Below are positions 1 through 5,854 of a stretch of 11,476 bases of DNA, in pieces. The translations under genes and the position numbers were made by a program. The stretch comes from an archaeon. GTDB lineage: Archaea > Nanoarchaeota > Nanoarchaeia > Pacearchaeales > GW2011-AR1. Positions within the stretch are counted from its first letter, which is position 1, and each line of letters opens with the position of its first letter. The notes under the pieces are model-generated. The model worked only from the letters and a program-made list of their open reading frames with translations. It did not search any database and was not told the DNA's origin. The stretch covers positions 1 through 11,476 of the forward strand of contig DAOWCW010000018.1 in NCBI GenBank assembly GCA_030639395.1. Reading direction: 5' to 3'.

Positions 1-864
1 ATGGGAACCGAAGCCCTAAATCTAACTTTCAACGAAGAGGAAATATCAATTCCATCTCTCGCAACCCATGAACTAGAATTCACACCAATAGAAACTTTCT
101 CTCTAGCAAAAATATCAACATACAAAGATTTCCTGATACCAACAGTTTATCTAGCAGCAACAGAAAACACAACTTTCATCTCCCCAGCAATAAAAGCCGA
201 CCTTCGACAAAATCCAGATCTCCTCCTAGCTGAAATATTCACCGACACAAAATCAAAAAAAACAATTGAACTTTTCAACTTCGGAAACAATAATATAACA
301 GAATTAACAACAACAACAAATTTAGACTTCATAAAAATAGAAGACTTAGAAAACATGCTACCAAGAGGAATACAAAATATAACACTAGAATTAAACGCAA
401 AAATATCAGGACATTTTCAAGGAACAATCAATGTATCGTACATACAAAATGAAACCAAAAATATTTTAGAAATCCCACTAAGTATCTTCGTTCTCCCGCA
501 AGGAACAGCGCCAGAAGCTTTCCAAGTCAAAGAAGAAACATGCCAAGAAATTTCAGGACAAGTTTGCGAATCGGGATTTTTATGTAACGGAACAGCTACA
601 TTTACAAAAAATGCCGAATATTGTTGTCTAACTTCATGCGTAGCGCTAGAACCCGAAGATTCTGAGTCAGGGGGATTCGGCTGGTTAATAGGAATAGTAA
701 TACTTGCAGGATTGGGTTATACTGGATATTATTTTTACAAGAAACAAAAACAACTTGCACCCCCGGCCCCGAAAGACGTGCTTCAGACCACTACGAAGAA
801 ATTCGAAAAACGTTTAGCTGGGGATAAATCTCAGAGGACAACCGGGAATATTTCTAAGAGTTAA
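1..864 (+). CDS. Membrane-anchored surface protein, C-terminal part
   Basis: I do not recognise the family. The open frame begins at the first base of the window with an ATG, so the true start may lie upstream; treat it as possibly 5'-partial. The 287 visible residues are mostly beta-rich, Asn/Thr-rich sequence (many potential glycosylation sequons) typical of an extracytoplasmic domain. A cysteine-rich patch follows at about residues 179-215 (CQE, GQVC, FLC, YCCLTSC), which could form disulfides. There is one clear transmembrane helix at about 224-246 and a basic, Lys/Pro-rich tail of about 40 residues that would be cytoplasmic. It is therefore probably a type I membrane protein with its bulk outside the cell. 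Its stop overlaps the stop of the convergent gene at 861-1211 by a few bases. The topology is well supported; the function is unknown. Confidence 0.7.
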   Translation: MGTEALNLTFNEEEISIPSLATHELEFTPIETFSLAKISTYKDFLIPTVYLAATENTTFISPAIKADLRQNPDLLLAEIFTDTKSKKTIELFNFGNNNITELTTTTNLDFIKIEDLENMLPRGIQNITLELNAKISGHFQGTINVSYIQNETKNILEIPLSIFVLPQGTAPEAFQVKEETCQEISGQVCESGFLCNGTATFTKNAEYCCLTSCVALEPEDSESGGFGWLIGIVILAGLGYTGYYFYKKQKQLAPPAPKDVLQTTTKKFEKRLAGDKSQRTTGNISKS

Positions 865-1211
865 TCTTGACCTGACAGATACTCAAGAGACTTTTCCTTA
901 AAGAGTTTTCCCGCCCCCACAGCTTCATCGTGTTCTTCTGACTCTCTATCCCCTGGATCAAAATTTGGATTAAAACCAGGAGCAATTTCTTCAGAAGGCC
1001 AATCTGCATTAAACGATAATTTAGAGTTCATGTCCCATCTTGAACCAACACGATAATTAGCTAAATGATTCTTTTTAATATCATCAAGAACCATTCCTGG
1101 GCTAATTGATATTTTGATATTTGATGGCCCAACACATTCTTCATACAGTTCAAATATTTTTTCAACATGTTCAAGTTTGAAATCTTTAGCAAGCATCTTA
1201 TTTTTTCCCAT
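861..1211 (-). CDS. Hypothetical protein, translationally coupled to 1198-1737
   Basis: About 116 residues, soluble, mildly acidic, no signal peptide or membrane helix and no motif I recognise. The frame stays open up to 1259, but the start is more likely the ATG at 1211 (MGKNKM). This lies inside the last codons of the upstream gene and gives a 14-nt overlap. The ATG at 1196, just past the upstream stop, is an alternative. No separate promoter is visible, so it is most likely co-transcribed with the 1198-1737 gene from the promoter at 1759-1771. The protein has a helical N-terminal part (residues ~6-25, ending EECVGPSNIKISISPGM) followed by a polar segment rich in Asn, Asp and Trp. It ends convergently against the membrane protein at 1-864, with the two stop codons overlapping. 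Function unknown. Confidence 0.6.
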   Translation of the reverse strand: MGKNKMLAKDFKLEHVEKIFELYEECVGPSNIKISISPGMVLDDIKKNHLANYRVGSRWDMNSKLSFNADWPSEEIAPGFNPNFDPGDRESEEHDEAVGAGKLFKEKSLEYLSGQD

Positions 1212-1737
1212 CAGAACCCTTCTTCTTCTCACCCTTCTTCCCACCAGACAATTTCGCAATCATCTCGTCACGTTCAATCAAAGCCGTTTGCATAGCCTTC
1301 AACTGCGCATCCATCAACCTCAACCTCTCCCCCGCAATCTTCGCAATCTCATCATACCGATGCATTCGACCAGAAATATTATTCAACAAATCAGTGGCCT
1401 CAATACTATCTAAACTAACTTTATTGGGCTCAATGACCTCAATCGAACTCGGCATAAAATCAAACATCGTCTCGCTCAATCTGGCAAAACTAGGAATCTC
1501 AAAATCACATTCCGCAAAAGCCGTAAACATATCTTCTTCATTTCCGACCTCCGACCTCCGACCTCCGACCTCCGAAGATTTGTCTTCTCGCGCAACAACA
1601 CGCGGCTCACTAACTTTAATTTCATGAACTTCCATGTCACTAACCTCACGCAAAATATTAACATGCTTCTCCAAACTTTCTGTTAAATGTGTCGCCGGAC
1701 GACCCGCCATCTCAACAATCATAATTGCTCTTACCAT
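1198..1737 (-). CDS. Conserved DPANN-type hypothetical protein (gene A)
   Basis: 179 residues starting at the ATG at 1737. The frame could extend to 1806, but a BRE/TATA promoter at 1759-1771 sits 25-26 nt before 1737, and a second copy of the gene (2878-2997) also begins at the equivalent ATG, so 1737 is preferred. The N-terminal stretch MVRAIMIVEMAGRP, and the later sequences LFT/FAE-like (MFTAFAECDFEIPSF), FDFMPSSIEVIEP and LNNISGRMHRYDEIAK, form a small alpha/beta domain. It resembles conserved hypothetical proteins I associate with DPANN archaea; no function is known to me. Residues ~117-160 are helical, probably coiled coil, and the tail is Lys/Gly-rich. Residues 54-66 (SSEVGGRRSEVGN) are encoded by a 7-bp tandem repeat inserted in a loop between the two halves. 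It is likely in one transcript with the 861-1211 gene. Confidence 0.75.
   Translation of the reverse strand: MVRAIMIVEMAGRPATHLTESLEKHVNILREVSDMEVHEIKVSEPRVVAREDKSSEVGGRRSEVGNEEDMFTAFAECDFEIPSFARLSETMFDFMPSSIEVIEPNKVSLDSIEATDLLNNISGRMHRYDEIAKIAGERLRLMDAQLKAMQTALIERDEMIAKLSGGKKGEKKKGSDGKK
1543..1575. repeat. Heptanucleotide tandem repeat inside gene A
   Basis: The 7-mer TCCGACC is repeated 4.7 times without interruption (read GGTCGGA on the coding minus strand). Because 7 is not a multiple of 3, each unit is read in a new frame, giving the seven-residue peptide period SEVGGRR. Loss or gain of one unit would shift the frame of the last two thirds of the protein; only changes of three units keep it. 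Confidence 0.95.
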
Positions 1738-1758
1738 TTCACAGCAAAAACACCCCAG

Positions 1759-1771
1759 CTTTAAAACCTTT
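1759..1771 (-). promoter_or_regulatory. BRE/TATA promoter of gene A
   Basis: Read on the minus strand, AAAGG followed by TTTTAAAG. This is a good archaeal BRE plus TATA box centred about 25-26 nt before the ATG at 1737, so the transcript is probably leaderless. The same box is kept in front of the truncated copy at 2997. Confidence 0.7.
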
Positions 1772-1795
1772 CCTAATCCAAATTTTATAATTTCA

Positions 1796-2104
1796 TTAAT
1801 CCTCACTGTCTTGCAAGAATTTGTAGTGTTCTTTATACCAATTACTCTCCTTCTCTGTCGGGGCTCTCACCTGTGCATTATAAAACATTGGACCAATAGA
1901 ATGGGATTCCACTCTCGTTGGATATTCTCCATATCCTAGAACATATTTAGCAAAAGGGAGTGGAAGACCACCTTCCTCATAAGGTACTCTCAATTTAACA
2001 GGTGGAGGAACTGAATAAGATATTTTATCCAAACAGTTACCAACTAACATGCCTCCAGAAAACAATACCCATCCCGCCATAGCTAGCTCAAGCTTACTTT
2101 TCAT
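1796..2104 (-). CDS. Small single-pass membrane or secreted protein
   Basis: 102 residues from the ATG at 2104. The N-terminus (MKSKLELAMAGWVLFSGGMLVGN) has a short positive start followed by a hydrophobic helix, so it is either a signal peptide or an N-terminal anchor. The remainder is soluble, rich in Pro, Tyr and charged residues (PPPVKL, LPLPFAKYVLGYGEYPTRV, KESNWYKEHYKFL). I recognise no family. An AT-rich TATA-like box lies at about 2128-2138. It shares a short intergenic region with the divergently transcribed TrmB-like gene, so the two may be co-regulated through the palindrome at 2145-2155. It is followed by gene A, which has its own promoter. Confidence 0.6.
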   Translation of the reverse strand: MKSKLELAMAGWVLFSGGMLVGNCLDKISYSVPPPVKLRVPYEEGGLPLPFAKYVLGYGEYPTRVESHSIGPMFYNAQVRAPTEKESNWYKEHYKFLQDSED

Positions 2105-2127
2105 AACATTAATATAAGGTTTTAGAT

Positions 2128-2138
2128 TCTTAAATATA
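2128..2138 (-). promoter_or_regulatory. TATA box for the 1796-2104 gene
   Basis: TATATTTAAGA on the minus strand, centred about 28 nt upstream of the ATG at 2104. It is weaker in spacing than the other promoters in the window. Confidence 0.45.
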
Positions 2139-2144
2139 GTGTCC

Positions 2145-2155
2145 CCCCTGAGGGG
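2145..2155. promoter_or_regulatory. Perfect 11-bp palindrome, candidate operator
   Basis: CCCCTGAGGGG (arms CCCCT/AGGGG around one base) is a GC-rich island in an otherwise AT-rich divergent promoter region. It lies upstream of the TATA boxes of both the 1796-2104 gene and the TrmB-like gene at 2199. The position suits a regulator-binding site, possibly for the adjacent TrmB-like protein itself. That assignment is inference. Confidence 0.4.
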
Positions 2156-2167
2156 CTTAAATAGAAA

Positions 2168-2178
2168 ACATTAAAAAG
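2168..2178 (+). promoter_or_regulatory. TATA-like box for the TrmB-family gene
   Basis: ACATTAAAAAG is centred about 26 nt before the ATG at 2199, matching the leaderless spacing seen elsewhere in the window. Confidence 0.5.
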
Positions 2179-2198
2179 TATAAATCACACATAAAGAA

Positions 2199-2918
2199 AT
2201 GGACATTACACAACTTTCAAAAATAGGATTAACTCCCGGAGAAATAAAAGTATATCTCGCTCTAATAAAATACGGAAGCCAATCAAAAAGTCCCCTCTCC
2301 AGCAAAGCAGACGTCTCATCTTCAAAAGTTTACGAAATAACAGGAAAATTAACAAAAAAAGGGCTAGTAAGTTCTTTTCTAAAAAACAACGTAACTTATT
2401 ATAACGCAAATGATCCAATATTTTTAATAAAATATATTAAAGGAAAAGAAAAAGAACTTCAAGAAGAAAAAGAAATAGTTAAAAATCTTCTTCCAGAATT
2501 AGAGAAACTTAAAGAAAGTTCAAAAGAAAAAATTAGTTTTGAGCTTCAAGAAGGCTGGAAAGGAATGGAAAATGCAATAATGAAAGGTCTTGAACATGCG
2601 CCTAAAAAATCTTGTATTTATGGAATTGGGATTCAGTTCCCAAAAATAGATTTTATTAATAAATTTCATAAAGCAAGACTAAAGAAAAATATAAAACTGA
2701 AAATTATTTTATCTGAACCGACAGACAAAAAACAAAATTATAAAGATACCGAGATGAAATTTATGCCAGAAATTAGTAAAGTTGGCATGGGAATATATCC
2801 AGATAGGGTATTAATTCAGGCACTTGACAACCCTCCCTTAAGCTTAGTAATGAAGCATCCAAGAATAGTAGAGTCGTTTAAGAAAATTTATGAATCTTTA
2901 TGGAAAATAGCAAAATAG
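2199..2918 (+). CDS. TrmB-family transcriptional regulator
   Basis: 239 residues. Residues 1-~75 form a winged helix-turn-helix of the TrmB/MarR type (LTPGEIKVYLALIKYG, then SSSKVYEITGKLTKKGLV, then a wing ending YYNANDP). Residues ~80-112 are highly charged and helical, the usual TrmB dimerisation coiled coil. The C-terminal half (from KISFELQEGWKGMENA) is the phospholipase-D-like effector domain of the family, ending in the typical helix FKKIYESLWKIAK. TrmB proteins control sugar or other metabolic genes in archaea; the ligand here cannot be read from sequence. The start follows a TATA-like box by about 26 nt. The last codons (GCA AAA TAG) lie at the junction with the truncated copy of gene A, so its 3' end was probably shaped by that rearrangement. 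Family call is secure; the regulon is unknown. Confidence 0.88.
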   Translation: MDITQLSKIGLTPGEIKVYLALIKYGSQSKSPLSSKADVSSSKVYEITGKLTKKGLVSSFLKNNVTYYNANDPIFLIKYIKGKEKELQEEKEIVKNLLPELEKLKESSKEKISFELQEGWKGMENAIMKGLEHAPKKSCIYGIGIQFPKIDFINKFHKARLKKNIKLKIILSEPTDKKQNYKDTEMKFMPEISKVGMGIYPDRVLIQALDNPPLSLVMKHPRIVESFKKIYESLWKIAK

Positions 2919-2997
2919 AAACATGCTTCTCCAAACTTTCCGTCAAATGCGCAGCAGGCCGACCCGCCATCTCAACAATCATAATAGCCCTTACCAT
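2878..2997 (-). pseudogene. Truncated second copy of gene A (5' end only)
   Basis: On the minus strand, the ATG at 2997 starts 26 codons (MVRAIMIVEMAGRP, then AAHLTESLEKHV) that match the first 26 codons of the 1198-1737 gene with one amino acid change. Homology stops at about 2910-2920, exactly where the TrmB-like gene ends. The frame then runs 13 more codons through antisense trmB sequence to a TAA at 2878-2880. Nine of 78 bases differ from gene A and eight of those are third codon positions. That means the copy diverged while under protein-level selection and was truncated later. Its promoter (3018-3030) is intact, so it might still be transcribed, giving a 39-residue peptide and RNA antisense to the trmB 3' end. 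Confidence 0.85.
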
Positions 2998-3017
2998 GAA
3001 GCAACCAATAAGCCCCA

Positions 3018-3030
3018 CTTTAAAACCTTT
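3018..3030 (-). promoter_or_regulatory. Retained BRE/TATA promoter of the truncated gene A copy
   Basis: AAAGG plus TTTTAAAG on the minus strand, centred ~25 nt before the ATG at 2997. It is nearly identical to the promoter of gene A at 1759-1771, so the duplication included the promoter. Confidence 0.6.
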
Positions 3031-3133
3031 CTAGCTGTTAAAATACAATAAATCAAGTCAAAATCAATCTTCCACAAGAAATGCAGCGTCGAAGATGATG
3101 TAATTTTTTATGGAAGCAAACTCACCAAGCCCC

Positions 3134-3260
3134 CATTGCAAAACAATGAACTTCTCCACAAAAGAAAAGCTTTTGTGAACTTCTCCAATTCGCAAAACGA
3201 ATTGAATCTTTCCATTTAGCAAAGCTATATGAGCCCTTCCACAAAGGCAAAGCCTTTGTG
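3134..3260. repeat. Tandem array of five small hairpins with variable stems
   Basis: Five consecutive hairpins: 3134-3148 (CATTG/CAATG), 3157-3177 (CACAAAAG/CTTTTGTG), 3186-3204 (CAATTCG/CGAATTG), 3213-3231 (CATTTAG/CTATATG, one T-T mismatch) and 3240-3260 (CACAAAGG/CCTTTGTG). Every loop is five bases (CAAAA, AAAAG, CAAAA, CAAAG, CAAAG). Every spacer is exactly eight bases (AACTTCTC twice, AATCTTTC, AGCCCTTC). All units begin CA and end TG, and loop centres are 26-28 nt apart. The stems differ between units yet stay self-complementary, so the structure rather than the sequence is conserved. The array begins one base after the stop codon of the 3262-3891 gene, so it forms that gene's 3' untranslated region. 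Read on that strand, the spacers are purine-rich (GAGAAGTT, GAAAGATT, GAAGGGCT). Function unknown. The rest of 2998-3133 shows only the promoter listed separately. Confidence 0.9.
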
Positions 3261-3261
3261 A

Positions 3262-3891
3262 TTAAGCAGAGCGCTCCCACATCATAATCCCAACCAAAAA
3301 AATCAAAAACAAACAAAATCCATAGGGCAACCAATCAACAATCCGTCCATCTTTAGAAACATAATCCCACCCTTCCTCAGCACCCGAAGCAACATCGCCA
3401 TTCAGCGAAATAACAACAGGCTCCATATTCCCCAAAGCAATAACCCCATCCTCATCAGCGTAATCCGTGGCTAAAGTTTCCCCTTCCTCCACAACCTGCC
3501 CCGCTTGATCATTAGTGTCCAACGGGGATTCCCTAGCTTCATCAACATCAATCTCAATATTAAAACCCTTCACATTCCCATCCTGCCTCAATTTCAAAAC
3601 ACTATCATACTTCCCAGCCTCCGAAACCCTCAACCTAACATCTACCTTATCCTCAATAAACCCAATCAAATAATAATAGCCACTCTTCCAAGCATCACCA
3701 TCCCAAATCTCTAAAGCCGAATTTCTCTCTCCTTCCAAATCAACCTTCAAATCATAAACCCCATCACCATCATCAACCTCAACCTCACACTCAAATTCCT
3801 CATCGACAAAAATTTCATCCGGACAATCAAAATCAACTTCCAATCCAGAAACAAAACCAATCATCAAAACCAAAATCATAATTTTCAACAT
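3262..3891 (-). CDS. Secreted, C-terminally membrane-anchored protein
   Basis: 209 residues from the ATG at 3891, chosen because a TATA box at 3911-3920 lies ~25 nt upstream; a TTG at 3903 is the only earlier option. Residues 1-16 (MLKIMILVLMIGFVSG) are a signal peptide. Residues ~17-118 form an acidic beta-sandwich-like ectodomain with two Cys (C23, C35) and a WDGDAWKSGYYYL segment. I recall this kind of domain from surface proteins of Woesearchaeota/Pacearchaeota-type archaea, function unknown. Residues ~120-186 are an acidic linker containing two repeat-derived pieces (residues 122-132 from a palindromic element, ~141-149 from another possible repeat). A transmembrane helix at ~187-205 is followed by the short end WERSA. 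It is likely a type I cell-surface protein. The hairpin array lies directly behind its stop codon. Confidence 0.75.
   Translation of the reverse strand: MLKIMILVLMIGFVSGLEVDFDCPDEIFVDEEFECEVEVDDGDGVYDLKVDLEGERNSALEIWDGDAWKSGYYYLIGFIEDKVDVRLRVSEAGKYDSVLKLRQDGNVKGFNIEIDVDEARESPLDTNDQAGQVVEEGETLATDYADEDGVIALGNMEPVVISLNGDVASGAEEGWDYVSKDGRIVDWLPYGFCLFLIFLVGIMMWERSA
3496..3528. repeat. In-frame palindromic element, copy 1
   Basis: A GC-rich element with inverted ends CCCCG (3499-3503) and CGGGG (3523-3527) inside the 3262-3891 gene. On the coding strand it supplies residues SPLDTNDQAGQ. The same element occurs in the same frame in the unrelated nuclease-like gene at 6206-6238 (APLDSKHQTGR). About 23 of the central 30 bases agree, including GCCCCG, TTGAT and TCCAACGGGG on the plus strand. 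Confidence 0.85.
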
Positions 3892-3910
3892 TACAAACAA
3901 CAATATTCAA

Positions 3911-3920
3911 AACTTATAAA
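3911..3920 (-). promoter_or_regulatory. TATA box of the 3262-3891 gene
   Basis: TTTATAAGTT on the minus strand, centred ~25 nt before the ATG at 3891. It supports 3891 over the upstream TTG. Confidence 0.65.
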
Positions 3921-3947
3921 ATTAACCACACACGCCACAACCTAAAA

Positions 3948-3957
3948 CTTTTAAAAA
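3948..3957 (+). promoter_or_regulatory. TATA box of glyS
   Basis: CTTTTAAAAA centred ~26 nt before the ATG at 3978, implying a leaderless glyS transcript. It is divergent from the 3911-3920 promoter. Confidence 0.65.
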
Positions 3958-3977
3958 CAAACTCTCTTAACCAAATT

Positions 3978-5498
3978 ATGACAACACAAAAAGAAGATTT
4001 ATCAGCATTTATGAAAAGAAAAGGCTTCGTCTATCCAGCAAGCGAAATCTACGGAGGACTAGCAGGAACATGGGAATTTGGACACATCGGAAAACTAATG
4101 AAAAACCATCTAGAAAAAGTCTGGAGAAATTTCTTCTTAACATTAGACGACAACTTCTATGAAGTCGAAGGTTCCATAATCATGCCAAAATCAGTATTCG
4201 AAGCATCAGGACACTTAGATAATTTCAATGATCCATTAGCAGAATGTTTCAAATGTGGAACAACAGAAAGAGCAGATAAAATAATCGAAGAGAAATTAAA
4301 TCAAAGAGAAGAATCAGCAACAAACGAAGAGCTCCTAAAAATCTTAAATGAAAATAATCTAAACTGTTCAAAATGCGGAAACAAATTTGAAAAAGTTTCA
4401 ACATTTAATATGATGTTTCCAATCACATTCGGACCAAAAGGCGGACAGACAGTTTATCTTAGACCAGAAACTGCACAGACACCATTTCTTAATTTTAAAA
4501 CTCAACACGAACTCCTAAGAAAAAAATTACCCTTAGGTTTAGCTGTAATTGGCAAAGCATTCCGAAACGAAATCTCCCCAAAAAATTCCCTAATCAGATG
4601 TAGAGAGTTCGAACAAGCAGAGCTACAAATATTCTTCAACCCGAAAAACATTAACAATGAAAAAATATCCGACGTCGCAAACTTCTCTGATATTAAAAAT
4701 GAAAAATTAATAGTAATGCTACAAAATGAAAGAGACAAGCCAATCAAAAAAATCTCCCCACAAGAGCTATCCAAATACGGTCTGCCAAAATTCTATATTT
4801 ACTACATGACAAAAGTTCAAGAATATATCCTAAATACACTAAACATTCCAAAAGAAAAATTCAGATTCTACGAGCTCAATGACAAAGAAAAAGCATTCTA
4901 TAACAAAAACCATTTTGACATAGAATTTTTTTCAGAAGAATTAAACGACTGGATAGAAATCGGAGGAGTCCATTATAGAACAGATCACGATCTCAGAGGA
5001 CACGAGAAAGTTTCCAAAACAAAATTAACTGTTCTAGATGAAGAAACAAAAGAGAAATTTATTCCTCACGTTTTAGAATTAAGCTTCGGACACTGGAGAC
5101 ATTTTTATATGCTACTTGAGCAACATCTCCATTATGAAAAAGAAAGAAAAAACAATATATTAAAACTCCCAAAAAAACTTTCCCCAATCAAAGCCTCAGT
5201 CTTTCCACTCGTAAACAAGCCAGAATTCCAAACCACAGCAAGACAAATCCACAACGACCTAATAGAAAATGACATAACATCCTCCTTCGACAAATCCGGA
5301 AGCATCGGTAAACGTTATGCAAGAGCCGACGAAATCGGAACCCCTTATTGCATCACAATAGATCACGATACACTAAAGTCAGGCATAGTCACAATCCGAG
5401 ATAGAGATACAACTGAGCAAATAAAAATCCATAAAGATAAGTTGGCAGATGCTATAAGAAATTTAATCAATGACAAAGTTTCTCTCTCAAAACTCTAG
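3978..5498 (+). CDS. glyS: Glycyl-tRNA synthetase, archaeal/eukaryotic homodimeric type
   Basis: 506 residues, the right size for the alpha2 class II GlyRS that charges tRNA-Gly with glycine in the cytoplasm. Residues 14-90 contain the family N-terminus and motif 1 region (GFVYPASEIYGGLAGTWEFG, then EVEGSIIMP). A zinc-ribbon-like pair of Cys-x2-Cys motifs (C90/C93 and C130/C133) frames a helical insertion. LRPETAQ at 161-167 and motif 2 with FRNE at 195-198 (GKAFRNEISP, RCREFEQAEL) are intact. Motif 3 is present but divergent: ELSFGHWRHFYMLL at 367-380, where most enzymes have EPSFG followed by a non-bulky pair and Arg; the key Arg374 remains. Residues ~400-495 form the anticodon-binding domain (ASVFPLV, DKSGSIGKRYARADEIGTPYC). 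Its 3' end overlaps the convergent gene at 5467-5739 by 32 bases. Confidence 0.96.
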   Translation: MTTQKEDLSAFMKRKGFVYPASEIYGGLAGTWEFGHIGKLMKNHLEKVWRNFFLTLDDNFYEVEGSIIMPKSVFEASGHLDNFNDPLAECFKCGTTERADKIIEEKLNQREESATNEELLKILNENNLNCSKCGNKFEKVSTFNMMFPITFGPKGGQTVYLRPETAQTPFLNFKTQHELLRKKLPLGLAVIGKAFRNEISPKNSLIRCREFEQAELQIFFNPKNINNEKISDVANFSDIKNEKLIVMLQNERDKPIKKISPQELSKYGLPKFYIYYMTKVQEYILNTLNIPKEKFRFYELNDKEKAFYNKNHFDIEFFSEELNDWIEIGGVHYRTDHDLRGHEKVSKTKLTVLDEETKEKFIPHVLELSFGHWRHFYMLLEQHLHYEKERKNNILKLPKKLSPIKASVFPLVNKPEFQTTARQIHNDLIENDITSSFDKSGSIGKRYARADEIGTPYCITIDHDTLKSGIVTIRDRDTTEQIKIHKDKLADAIRNLINDKVSLSKL

Positions 5499-5739
5499 CT
5501 TCACTCAATCGAACACCCTCAGAAGAATTCCAAAAACCATTAAATCTATCCCAAACCTCACTATGTCTCGCCTCACTATACCCAAACTCCCTCTCTTTAT
5601 TTGTATCAAACCAACGAAAATAAATAATAGGGTCATCTCCCTCTTCACCGCTTCTCCCATATTCAATAGACAATTCATCTGGCATCTTTTCCTTAGCAAT
5701 CCAAATATCCAAAAGCCGAACTAATAAATCATTTGCCAT
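5467..5739 (-). CDS. Small hypothetical protein convergent with glyS
   Basis: 90 residues, acidic, soluble, rich in aromatic residues (IIYFRWFDTNKEREFGYSEA, WDRFNGFWNS). No family recognised. I accept it as a gene because an AT-rich TATA-like element (5756-5766) lies ~22-26 nt before its ATG at 5739, the same leaderless spacing as its neighbours, and because the composition looks protein-like. The last ten codons overlap the 3' end of glyS on the other strand. Downstream of its start, 5740-5854 contains only this promoter and otherwise nothing I can identify. Confidence 0.6.
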   Translation of the reverse strand: MANDLLVRLLDIWIAKEKMPDELSIEYGRSGEEGDDPIIYFRWFDTNKEREFGYSEARHSEVWDRFNGFWNSSEGVRLSEARVLREKLCH

Positions 5740-5755
5740 AAATTACATAGCCAAT

Positions 5756-5766
5756 TTTAATTTAAA
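5756..5766 (-). promoter_or_regulatory. TATA-like box of the 5467-5739 gene
   Basis: An AT-only run reading TTTAAATTAAA on the minus strand, about 22-26 nt before the ATG at 5739. Confidence 0.45.
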
Positions 5767-5854
5767 AAACTATGGAAATACACAGAAAGCATAAAAAAAT
5801 AAATCAAATCCATAAACAAACTAAGAACACAACATTGAGCCTAAACCTACCATT

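Noticed and set aside
1..864. Assigning a specific adhesin or S-layer family to the first gene
   Set aside because: Only topology and composition are visible; no recognisable family motif, and the N-terminus may be outside the window.
3069..3116. Inverted repeat CTTCCA/TGGAAG before the hairpin array
   Set aside because: Only six bases per arm with a 36-nt gap; likely chance, though it could be a decayed unit of the array.
3134..3260. CRISPR array
   Set aside because: Only five short units, the stems vary while the 8-nt spacers are conserved, and there are no unique ~30-nt spacers or cas genes.
2878..3260. Insertion sequence carrying trmB
   Set aside because: No transposase, no terminal inverted repeats and no target-site duplication found around the trmB gene or the paralog fragment.
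3122..3334. Open frame of about 70 codons across the hairpin array on the minus strand
   Set aside because: It starts inside the surface-protein gene in another frame and its peptide is just the translation of the hairpins; no promoter fits its start.
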